A model generated the notes under the pieces. The model ran no database searches. It was not told where the DNA came from and saw only the letters and a list, made by a program, of their open reading frames with translations. A stretch of DNA of 64,000 nt. Source: Niveispirillum sp048066115. Lineage in GTDB: Bacteria; Pseudomonadota; Alphaproteobacteria; Azospirillales; Azospirillaceae. The stretch spans positions 333,551 to 397,550 of the forward strand of contig NZ_JBLTYX010000004.1 in the NCBI RefSeq assembly GCF_048066115.1, read 5' to 3'. Both the position numbers and the translations under genes were made by a program. This document shows positions 33,480 through 41,480 of the stretch, one piece after another (within the stretch, counting starts at the first letter, position 1; the number at the start of each line of letters is the position of its first letter).

Positions 33480-36400
33480 TTACGCCCCCAACTCCAAAAG
33501 TGAGGCGTTGCCGCCGAACGCCGTCGTGTTGACGGTCAGCGTCTTCTCCGTGACGAAGCGGTGCAGATAGTGCGGGCCGCCGGCCTTCGGCCCCGTGCCC
33601 GACAGGCCCTGCCCGCCGAAGGGCTGCACACCCACGACCGCCCCCACCATGTTGCGGTTGATATAGGTGTTGCCCACCGGCAGCGTCTTGAACAGGTTCT
33701 GGGCACGGCCTTCCAGCCGGCTGTGGACGCCGAAGGTCAGGCCGTAACCGGTCGCCGCGATCTCCGCCGCCACCTTGTCCAGATCTGACGCCTTGAAGCG
33801 CACGATATGCAGGATGGGGCCGAACACCTCGCGCTTCAGCACCGACAGGGAAGCGATCTCATAGAGGCGCGGACCGAAGAAGGTGCCGCCGATCAGCGCA
33901 TCCGGCACCGTCACGGCCTTGACCAGACGCGCCTCCCCATCCATGCGACTGGCATGGGCGATCAGGATGTCGCGGGCCGCATCATCGATGACCGGGCCGA
34001 CATCGGTGGCCACATCGATCGGGTCGCCCAGGCGGATCAGATCCATGGCCCCGGCCAGCATGTCGGCCAGCTTGTCCGCCACCTCTTCCTGCGCGAACAG
34101 AACGCGCATGGCGGAGCAGCGCTGGCCCGCCGACTGGAAGGCCGACGTGACGCAATCATCCACCACCTGCTCCAGCAGGGCGGTGCTGTCGACGATCATG
34201 CAGTTCTGGCCGCCGGTCTCGGCGATCAGCGGCACGATGGCGCCGTCACGGTTGGCCAGGCTGCGGTTGATGGCGCGGCCGGTCTCGGTGGAGCCGGTGA
34301 AGCAGACGCCGGCGATGCGGGTATCGGCGACCAGTGCCGCCCCCACCGTCTCACCATCACCCGGCAGCAGATGCAGGATATCGCCCGGCACCCCGGCCTT
34401 GTGCAGGATGCGCACGGTCTCCGCCGCGATCAGCGGGGTCTGTTCGGCCGGCTTGGCGATGACGGCATTGCCCGTCACCAATGCTGCCACCACCTGACCC
34501 GCGAAGATGGCCAGCGGGAAATTCCACGGGCTGATGCAGGCGAAGGTGCCACGGCCGGTCAAATGCAGCTCATTGCGCTCACCGGTGGGCCCCGGCAGCA
34601 GCACGGGCTTCAGGCCGGTGCGCGCCTGCGCCGCATAGTAACGGCAGAAATCCACCGCCTCGCGCACCTCGGCGATGGCGTCCGGCAGGGTCTTGCCCGC
34701 CTCACGCACCAGCAGCGCCATCAGGGCGGGCGTGCCGGCTTCCATCAGGTCGGCGGCCTTGTCCAGGCAGGCGGCGCGATGATCCGCACCAGCCCGATCC
34801 CAGGCGCCCTGTGCGGCAACCGCCAGCGACAGGGCCTTCTCCACCGCCGCCTTGTCGGCCAGCACGACCGTGCCGACCGTGCGCCCCCGGTTGCTCGGGT
34901 CGGTCACCGGCTGGGCGGCTCCCACCAGTTCCACGCCGCCGACGATGGGACCGGCCGTCCAGGTGCGGGCCAGGGCCGCCTGCATCTGGACGGTCAGTTC
35001 CTCCACCTTCTCAGGCGCCGTCAGGTCGAAGCCCTTGGAATTGGGACGCTCGGCGCCATAGATGTCGGCCGGGGTGGGGATGCGGGGATGGCGCAGCATG
35101 CCTTCTCTCTCCAAGAACGCGGCCGGATCGGCCACCACGTCGGACACGGGCACGTCCGGGTCCATATAGGCGTTGACGAAATTGCTGTTGGCGCCGTTTT
35201 CCAGCAGGCGGCGCACCAGATAGGGCAGCAGATCCTCATGCGTGCCCACCGGCGCATAGATGCGCACCCGCGGGAAAGCCGGCAGCACCTCGCGCGCCGC
35301 TGTATAGAGCAGCTCGCCCATGCCATGCAGGCGCTGGAATTCCAGATCGCGATTGTCGCCGGCCAGATGCAGGATGGCCGTGATCGTATAAGCATTGTGG
35401 GTGGCGAACTGCGGATAGATCGCATCCTTGGCCGCCAGCATCTTGCGGGCACAGACCAGGTAGGACAGGTCCGTCGCCGCCTTGCGCGTGAATACCGGAT
35501 AATCGGGATGCGATGCGATCTGGGACATCTTGATCTCGGTGTCCCAATAAGCGCCCTTGACCAGCCGCACCATCAGGCGACGGTTGGCCGCGCGCGCCAG
35601 ATCGACCAGCCAGTCGACCAGCAGATGGGTGCGCTTGGAATAGGCCTGAATGGCCAGGCCCAGCCCGTTCCACCCGGCCAGGTCCGGATCATGCGACAAT
35701 GCTGCCAGGATATCCTGCGACAGCTCCAGCCGGTCGGCCTCTTCCGCATCGATGGTCAGGTTGATGTCCCAGCGCTTGGCCTGCAGCGCCAGGCCCTTCA
35801 CGGCCGGCACCAGACGGGCCATCACGTCCGCATGCTGCGCCTGGACATAGCGCGGGTGCAGGGCCGACAGCTTGATCGACACGCCGGGAGCGGCCATGGG
35901 GCCACGGCCGGCCGCCTCCTCCCCCACCGCGTCGATGGCCTTCACATAGGCATCCAGATACCGCGTCGCCTGTTCCCAGGTGCGCGCCCCCTCGCCCAGC
36001 ATGTCATAGGAATGGACGGTGCCGGCGGGCCGCGCCTTGCGCGCCTCGGCCATGGCCTCCTTGATGGTGCGGCCCAGCACGAAATGCCCGCCCATGACGC
36101 GCATGGCCTGGCCCATGGCGGTGCGGATGACACTCTCGCCGGACCGGGCCACCATGCGCTTCAGGAAGCTGCCGGCATCCCGCTCCCCGCCGCGCTCCAG
36201 ATCGGTGATCTTGCCGGTCAGCATCAGGCCCCAGGCGGCGGCATTCACGAAGGCGCTGTCGCTGCGGCCCAGATGCGCATCCCATTGGCCTTGCGCGATC
36301 TTCTCGGCGATCAGCCGGTCGGCCGTGTCGGGATCGGCGATGCGCAGCAGGCACTCGGCGATGCACATCAGGGCCACGCCCTCATTGTTCGACAGGCCGA

Positions 36401-36596
36401 ATTCCTGCAGGAAATTGTCCAGTGGCCCCAGTTCGCGCCGGCGCAGCCGTGCCGCCTCGACAATGGCGACGGCCCGATCATGGATGCCGTGGCGCTCGGC
36501 AGCGCTCAGGCCATGGCCGCGCAGAAGCTGCGTCACCACCGACACTTCATCGGCATGTTTGTTCTGGCGCAGGCTGTTCAGGACGGTGCTGGACAT
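33480..36596 (-). CDS. putA: Bifunctional proline dehydrogenase / glutamate-semialdehyde dehydrogenase PutA
   Basis: 1038 residues oxidising proline to glutamate in two steps. The FAD-dependent proline dehydrogenase barrel occupies about 60-480 (VSIKLSALHPRYVQAQ; INLTIDAEEADRLELS; RLVKGAYWDTEIK). The aldehyde dehydrogenase domain occupies about 560-1030, with ISPWNFPLAIF, Glu in LIAETGGQN and catalytic Cys in SAGQRCSAMRV. No N-terminal ribbon-helix-helix is present, so it is not a self-repressor; that fits the divergent Lrp-type regulator. ATG 36596 has GGAG nine bases upstream; the TTG three codons earlier is less likely. Confidence 0.96.
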   Translation of the reverse strand: MSSTVLNSLRQNKHADEVSVVTQLLRGHGLSAAERHGIHDRAVAIVEAARLRRRELGPLDNFLQEFGLSNNEGVALMCIAECLLRIADPDTADRLIAEKIAQGQWDAHLGRSDSAFVNAAAWGLMLTGKITDLERGGERDAGSFLKRMVARSGESVIRTAMGQAMRVMGGHFVLGRTIKEAMAEARKARPAGTVHSYDMLGEGARTWEQATRYLDAYVKAIDAVGEEAAGRGPMAAPGVSIKLSALHPRYVQAQHADVMARLVPAVKGLALQAKRWDINLTIDAEEADRLELSQDILAALSHDPDLAGWNGLGLAIQAYSKRTHLLVDWLVDLARAANRRLMVRLVKGAYWDTEIKMSQIASHPDYPVFTRKAATDLSYLVCARKMLAAKDAIYPQFATHNAYTITAILHLAGDNRDLEFQRLHGMGELLYTAAREVLPAFPRVRIYAPVGTHEDLLPYLVRRLLENGANSNFVNAYMDPDVPVSDVVADPAAFLEREGMLRHPRIPTPADIYGAERPNSKGFDLTAPEKVEELTVQMQAALARTWTAGPIVGGVELVGAAQPVTDPSNRGRTVGTVVLADKAAVEKALSLAVAAQGAWDRAGADHRAACLDKAADLMEAGTPALMALLVREAGKTLPDAIAEVREAVDFCRYYAAQARTGLKPVLLPGPTGERNELHLTGRGTFACISPWNFPLAIFAGQVVAALVTGNAVIAKPAEQTPLIAAETVRILHKAGVPGDILHLLPGDGETVGAALVADTRIAGVCFTGSTETGRAINRSLANRDGAIVPLIAETGGQNCMIVDSTALLEQVVDDCVTSAFQSAGQRCSAMRVLFAQEEVADKLADMLAGAMDLIRLGDPIDVATDVGPVIDDAARDILIAHASRMDGEARLVKAVTVPDALIGGTFFGPRLYEIASLSVLKREVFGPILHIVRFKASDLDKVAAEIAATGYGLTFGVHSRLEGRAQNLFKTLPVGNTYINRNMVGAVVGVQPFGGQGLSGTGPKAGGPHYLHRFVTEKTLTVNTTAFGGNASLLELGA

Positions 36597-36690
36597 CGCC
36601 GTCAACTCCGTTTGTACGCTATGGGGTGGAATGCCCGGAGTATGGCAAAAATCCTGGGCGATTTTTCTCCAAATAAAGGGTTTTGACAGG

Positions 36691-36728
36691 ATATCATCCG
36701 GCTATATCGACTTTTGACCGGATGATAT
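36691..36728. promoter_or_regulatory. Inverted-repeat operator in the putA-putR intergenic region
   Basis: A perfect 11-bp inverted repeat, ATATCATCCGG (36691-36701) and CCGGATGATAT (36718-36728), with a 16-base A/T-rich spacer. The right arm ends one base before the putR ATG (36730) and there is no Shine-Dalgarno sequence. Likely PutR binding site controlling putA and repressing putR. Confidence 0.7.
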
Positions 36729-36729
36729 A

Positions 36730-37218
36730 ATGGCCACCGATTCCGCATCAGCGAAGCTCGACCGTATCGACCAGAACATCCTGCGCATCCTGCAGGAGGA
36801 TGGGCGCATCTCGAACGTGGAACTGGCCCGCCGCGTAAACCTCTCCCCCACCCCCTGCCTGGAGCGGGTGCGGCGGCTGGAGCGGGGCGGCTATATCCGC
36901 CAGTACGTGGCCTTGCTGGACCCGGAGATGCTGGACCGCTCGCTGGCCGCCTTCATCGAGGTACGGCTGGACCGGACCACCCAGGACGTCTTCCAGCTTT
37001 TCGCCGACGCCGTCCGCCGTCTGGACGAGATCCAGGAGGCCCACATGGTGGCCGGCGGCTTCGATTACCTGATCAAGGTCCGGGTCGCCGACATGGCGGC
37101 CTACCGCGCCTTCCTGGGCGACAAGCTCTCCTCCATCCAGGGTGTTGCCCAGACCCATACCTATATGGTCATGGAGGAGGTGAAGAACACCCATGTGGTG
37201 CCGGTGCCGGGGCGGTGA
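36730..37218 (+). CDS. putR: Lrp/AsnC family regulator, probable PutR
   Basis: 162 residues: N-terminal winged helix-turn-helix (LDRIDQNILRILQEDGRISN ... LARRVNLSPTPCLERVRRLE) and C-terminal RAM ligand-binding domain (about 75-155). Divergent from putA, the classic arrangement of PutR, which activates putA in response to proline in alphaproteobacteria. The start codon abuts the inverted-repeat operator. Identification as PutR is from context plus family. Confidence 0.9.
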   Translation: MATDSASAKLDRIDQNILRILQEDGRISNVELARRVNLSPTPCLERVRRLERGGYIRQYVALLDPEMLDRSLAAFIEVRLDRTTQDVFQLFADAVRRLDEIQEAHMVAGGFDYLIKVRVADMAAYRAFLGDKLSSIQGVAQTHTYMVMEEVKNTHVVPVPGR

Positions 37219-37330
37219 GCCTTCACAGAACCCGAACCCGGTCCGATGGACATAGCAATCCGCCGCCACTCGCAGTATGGTGAATATTATGCATATGACT
37301 CTTTTCTCCTGACGAGATGGGAGGCGGCCC

Positions 37331-38536
37331 GTGGGCCACTCAGCAGCGGTTCAAAAGGTGCAATCACAGCATTCTACGAATGTTGCGCCGGATCGCAGCC
37401 GAGCGGCATCGGGCCTCGGTAACACCGGCGCGCGAACCACCGCGCATGGGCTGGACACATCGCCCCGCGCGGCTGGACTTCAGCTGATGCAGAGGCGGCT
37501 GGACACGTCACCCCGTGTGGCGGAACTCCAACTGATGCAGAAACGGTTGGATCGATCCGCCCCGGCCGCAATGAGGGCCGATCCGGTCGCGCCAGTGATG
37601 CAGCGAATGAAGATCAGTAATCAGGGTAAAAACGTCGACATTCCTGATGAAGACATCAGCAGTTTCTGCTTCTATCTGCGCGACACGCAAAAAATTAATG
37701 GAAAACTCAACACGTCATCGGGCAGAGTTATTTTCCTTGAGCAAACGGCCCAGGGCCTTGATCTTGCTGCTTTGTATCAAGAATTTAAAAAGGAATCATC
37801 CGAACCCAAGCCTCCGACCTATACGGCGGAGCATATGGATCGGGACTTCACGACCCAAATTCCCGGATCGCACCTGTATCACGGGACCCATGTCTCATTC
37901 ATGGACAATATTATCAGTGGCGTGAACGGTCTGTTCGATATGGTGTATTTGCCCGATATCCCCAGGGTCGACATTAAGATCAAGATGAAGATGCCAGGGG
38001 GTCTGAACTTCCGGCGCTGGTTGCAGATTTCAAGCTCACTTGCTCAAACCGCACAGTTTTGGTCAGGGCAGTACGGGCTGCGACAGAAAGACAGCGAGCG
38101 AACGATCGGAATTTTCGTCCGCATCCAAGAGGTCGATAAAGGCGAGCATTACAGATACAACGATCTGGACGGAACTGGCGCGCGGCCGAATGTGGTTCGG
38201 GATGTTGAGTATGGCGGCACCTTCTCCACCACGACCGTCGACCATGATGCCCGCACGGGTGGGCAGACCGCCTCCTTCCACGAACTGGGCCACGTGCTGG
38301 GCCTGAACGAGGAATATGATCTGGATGTAAAGGGGCGGACGCATCCCCACGAACAGCTGACCTCGGACCAGTCGACCAACCCGCTCCATGGCGACTTCTC
38401 CCAGTCCCATGTTCCGGGTTCGATCATGGGGCCCGCACAGGGGAACGTGCAGCTTCAGCATTTCGGGCCGATCCGGCAGGCTTTCGCCAAGATGACCCGC
38501 ACCGCGGCCAGCGACTGGACCCTTGTGAAGCTGTAA
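37331..38536 (+). CDS. Putative secreted-type zinc metallopeptidase with SPR repeat linker
   Basis: 401 residues. The zinc motif HELGHVLGLNEEY (317-329) is followed by PGSIMG (362-367), a possible Met-turn, giving a metzincin-like layout with Glu as third ligand. Residues 41-72 hold two 16-residue tandem repeats starting LDTSPRAAGLQLMQRR, like the linkers of DUF4157/extracellular-contractile-injection-system-associated proteins. No signal peptide. The start is GTG 37331 behind GGGAGG. The middle (about 37600-38150) is more A/T-rich than its neighbours, suggesting acquisition. Possibly a toxin or cargo; no injection genes are nearby. Confidence 0.65.
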   Translation: MGHSAAVQKVQSQHSTNVAPDRSRAASGLGNTGARTTAHGLDTSPRAAGLQLMQRRLDTSPRVAELQLMQKRLDRSAPAAMRADPVAPVMQRMKISNQGKNVDIPDEDISSFCFYLRDTQKINGKLNTSSGRVIFLEQTAQGLDLAALYQEFKKESSEPKPPTYTAEHMDRDFTTQIPGSHLYHGTHVSFMDNIISGVNGLFDMVYLPDIPRVDIKIKMKMPGGLNFRRWLQISSSLAQTAQFWSGQYGLRQKDSERTIGIFVRIQEVDKGEHYRYNDLDGTGARPNVVRDVEYGGTFSTTTVDHDARTGGQTASFHELGHVLGLNEEYDLDVKGRTHPHEQLTSDQSTNPLHGDFSQSHVPGSIMGPAQGNVQLQHFGPIRQAFAKMTRTAASDWTLVKL

Positions 38537-38561
38537 CCGCCGCATTCCCCGATACGGCGCA

Positions 38562-39311
38562 TCAGTCCAGAACCCGGACCACCTTCCGCACTCCCAGCGC
38601 ATTGGTCAGCACGATATCGTCCGCCCGGCGCAGCTCATCCACCGACACCACCCGTTCCTCCGCCCGCCAGTTCTTGACCAGCGCCGCCCGCATGGTGCCC
38701 GGCAGCGCGCCTTCAGCAACCGAGGGCGTCACCCAATGCCCGTCCAGCGACAGGAACAGATTGGCAGCCGTGGCCTCGGCCACGCGGCCCTGGCTGTTCA
38801 GCAGCACGGCATCGTCCGCCCCCCGCGCCGCCGCCTCCCGTCTGGCGATGATGCTGTCCAGATAGTTCAGGGTCTTCAGCCGCGACAAAGGCGATTTCTC
38901 GTTACGGCAGGTGGTGCGGGCGATGATCAGACGGGCGGGTGGTGCTTCCGCTGGGATACGACCGGCCGCCAGCATCAGCGTCGGGGCCGGCACCTCCGGC
39001 CGCGGCAGACCGCGGGGGCCGGGCCCCGCCGTCAGGGTGAGGCGCACCGCCGCCTCCCCCTCGAACCCATTGGCGCCCAGCAGGCCCAGGATGGCGTCGT
39101 GCAGCACCTGGTCACCCGCCGGTACGGGCAGGCCCAGGAAATCCGCCCCCTCCCGCAGGCGTTTCAGATGCGCCTCCAGCCGCAGGGGCACGCCGGCCTT
39201 CACCGCGATGGTCTCGAACAGGCCATCGCCCAGGGTCAGGCCGCGGTCATGGGCCATCAGGGCCGGCTTGTCGGCGGCCAGGAAATCACCGTTCAGCCAG
39301 ATGACGCTCAT
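38562..39311 (-). CDS. pabC: Aminodeoxychorismate lyase-like class IV aminotransferase
   Basis: 249 residues of PLP fold-type IV. The Lys of SRLKTLNYLDSIIARREA is the Schiff-base residue, with EATAANLFL and GALPGTMR further on. It overlaps pabB by four bases, which supports a role as 4-amino-4-deoxychorismate lyase making p-aminobenzoate for folate. A branched-chain or D-amino-acid aminotransferase is the alternative, less likely given the coupling. Confidence 0.85.
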   Translation of the reverse strand: MSVIWLNGDFLAADKPALMAHDRGLTLGDGLFETIAVKAGVPLRLEAHLKRLREGADFLGLPVPAGDQVLHDAILGLLGANGFEGEAAVRLTLTAGPGPRGLPRPEVPAPTLMLAAGRIPAEAPPARLIIARTTCRNEKSPLSRLKTLNYLDSIIARREAAARGADDAVLLNSQGRVAEATAANLFLSLDGHWVTPSVAEGALPGTMRAALVKNWRAEERVVSVDELRRADDIVLTNALGVRKVVRVLD

Positions 39312-40768
39312 GCCGCCTGCTCCTGATCGACCGCGATGGCGGGCGGCCAGGCCATGGCCGGGTCGAAGGCGGTCAGGATGGCCTTGGCCTTGGTCAGGCT
39401 CTCCTGATATTCCTCTTCCGGGTCGCTGTCGGCGACGATGCCGCCGCCGGCCTGCACCTGCACCTTGTCACCGGAAATGGCGGCGGTGCGGATGATGATG
39501 GAACTGTCCATCGCCCCGTCCCAGCCGATCCACATCACCGAGCCGCAATAGGGGCCGCGCCGCGCCGGCTCCAGCTCATGGATGATCTCCATGGCCCTTA
39601 TCTTGGGTGCACCCGTGATCGACCCGCCGGGAAAGGCGGCGCGCAGCAGATCCACCGGCCCCAGGCCCGGCCGCAACCGTCCGGTGACCACCGAGGTCAG
39701 GTGATGAACGGTGCGATAGCTTTCCAGGCCCCACAGGCTGGGCACCTTCACCGACCCGATCTCTGCCACCCGCGACAGGTCGTTGCGCAGCAGATCGACG
39801 ATCATCAGGTTTTCCGCCCGGTCCTTCTCCGACGCCAGCAGTTCGGCGGCCAGCGCCGCGTCGCGGGCGGCGTCGGCATGGCGGGGACGGGTGCCCTTGA
39901 TGGGCCGCGTCTCGATGGCGCCATCCGCCGACAGGGCCAGGAACCGCTCCGGCGAACCCGACGCCACCGCCCTGCCCGCTCCCAGATTGAGGAAGGCGGA
40001 AAACGGTGCCGCCGTACGCGGCCGCAGCCGGCGATAAGCGTCCCAGGCGGTCACACCGGGCCGCAGCAGGCCCAGGAAGCGCTGGGTCATGTTGGCCTGA
40101 TAGATGTCACCGGCCCGGATGTATTCCAGGATGCGCGCCACCCGCGACCGATAGCAGGATGGCGCCAGCTCCGCCTCCCATCCCGGCCGGCGCAACAGCC
40201 CGTCGCCCTGATCACGGGCCAGGACCGGCGCCGACAGCAGCCGATCGTGCAGCGCCTGGGCCAAGCGGTAGGCCAAAGCGGGGCGGACACCCGCATCGGC
40301 TTCCCGTTCCGCACCCGAAACGACCCAGCCCTTGCCGTTGTCATGATCGATGACGGCCACCGTGTCATACAGCCCGAACGCCATGTCGGGCAGGTCCAGC
40401 CCGCCAGCGCGCGGGGCCGGCAGCCGTTCCAGATACCGGCCCAGCTCATACCCCATCACCCCCACGGCCCCGCCGGCGAAGGGGGGCAACCCTTCCGGGA
40501 CCGGCCGCGCGAAGGGCCTCAGCGCCGACTCAAGCGCCGCGAACGGATCGACGCCCAGCACCGCACCGTCGCGCATCACGGTCCCGTCACCCGCCACCTC
40601 GATCCAGGAGAAGGGATCGGCGGCCAGGATGGAATAACGTGCACGCCCCCCCTCCGCCGCCCCGCCATCCAGCAGCATGGCGCCCTTCTCCCCCGCCAGC
40701 ACCGCGAAGGCGGCCAGGGGATCGGGCAGTTCCAGGGGCAGGATGTGGAGCGGGCTTGTCACATTCAT
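39308..40768 (-). CDS. pabB: Aminodeoxychorismate synthase component I
   Basis: 486 residues of the chorismate-binding family. N-terminal domain to about 180 (ILAADPFSWIEVAGDG; GVMGYELGRYLE) and catalytic domain with YQANMTQRFLG, SPERFLAL, PIKGTRPRHAD, ENLMIVDLLRNDLSRV and GSITGAPKIRAMEII. It forms aminodeoxychorismate from chorismate using ammonia from PabA, which is not in the window. First gene of the pabB-pabC pair. Confidence 0.93.
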   Translation of the reverse strand: MNVTSPLHILPLELPDPLAAFAVLAGEKGAMLLDGGAAEGGRARYSILAADPFSWIEVAGDGTVMRDGAVLGVDPFAALESALRPFARPVPEGLPPFAGGAVGVMGYELGRYLERLPAPRAGGLDLPDMAFGLYDTVAVIDHDNGKGWVVSGAEREADAGVRPALAYRLAQALHDRLLSAPVLARDQGDGLLRRPGWEAELAPSCYRSRVARILEYIRAGDIYQANMTQRFLGLLRPGVTAWDAYRRLRPRTAAPFSAFLNLGAGRAVASGSPERFLALSADGAIETRPIKGTRPRHADAARDAALAAELLASEKDRAENLMIVDLLRNDLSRVAEIGSVKVPSLWGLESYRTVHHLTSVVTGRLRPGLGPVDLLRAAFPGGSITGAPKIRAMEIIHELEPARRGPYCGSVMWIGWDGAMDSSIIIRTAAISGDKVQVQAGGGIVADSDPEEEYQESLTKAKAILTAFDPAMAWPPAIAVDQEQAA

Positions 40769-41051
40769 GGCCGGACCATAATCGCAGCCGGGCCATTCAA
40801 CAACGGCCCCCGTTGCAAGTCTTCGTGATCCCGCAGCGCGAAAGGGTAGGTATGCGTTGTTCGCTATTGCAACAGATCACTGTATGATTTGATCTAGTCA
40901 CGTGAATGCCATCGTTTTGGATCAACGGCTTCGCAATTCGGCCGCAATGGCCGGCGATGCTGCGATGCGTGAAGGGAAGCGGCCACCGGGCCGATGACCA
41001 ACACCGGACCAGCCTGATGGTACCGAGATTGTCCAACCCGCAGGTGACAAG

Positions 41052-41243
41052 ATGCACAGCGCCGATTTCGAAAACGCCTTCAACGCCGCCTGCCAGGAAC
41101 TGGGCCTGGATCCGGCCAACACCAACATCTTCGCGCTGGAATGCCGTCGCCAGGGCCTGGACCCCCAGCGCACCCGCGCCTTCGACCTGGACAAGAACCC
41201 GTCCGCCATGTGGAAGTCGTTCCGCAAGCTGAAGACCGCCTGA
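41052..41243 (+). CDS. Small conserved-looking protein, 63 aa
   Basis: 63 residues, soluble, mixed charge: MHSADFENAFNAACQELGLD ... ALECRRQGLDPQR ... MWKSFRKLKTA. Not recognised. It looks real because native codon bias holds throughout, a weak GGTGAC precedes the ATG, and a good terminator follows 40 bases after the stop. The 280 bases between it and pabB contain no other gene. Confidence 0.65.
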   Translation: MHSADFENAFNAACQELGLDPANTNIFALECRRQGLDPQRTRAFDLDKNPSAMWKSFRKLKTA

Positions 41244-41283
41244 TCCCCAGCCCCGCTTCAGGGGCACGGGTTCGGTGATCGAA

Positions 41284-41312
41284 AGGGTCGCCCCCACCGG
41301 GGCGGCCCTTTT
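41284..41312 (+). terminator. Intrinsic terminator
   Basis: AGGGTCGCCCC (41284-41294) pairs with GGGGCGGCCCT (41299-41309; one G-T pair) around CACC, followed by TTTT. It ends the transcript of the 63-residue gene. Confidence 0.8.
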
Positions 41313-41480
41313 GCTTTGGGATGCACCTGGTGGTGCCCGCCGATATTTGCTTGTACAGGCCGGCCCTGTTTCGTGCATGATGATTGCGACGGAATATCGC
41401 AGCACCGTCCGGTGGCCCGTTGGGATACCGGGGACGGTGCCGATGATTGAACGGCCGACGCGAAGCCTCCGGGGAGGGCG

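Noticed and set aside
33807..36686. Very long plus-strand open frame (959 codons) opposite putA
   Set aside because: It is a shadow of putA caused by high G+C third positions; its translation is His/Gln/Arg-rich with no family features.
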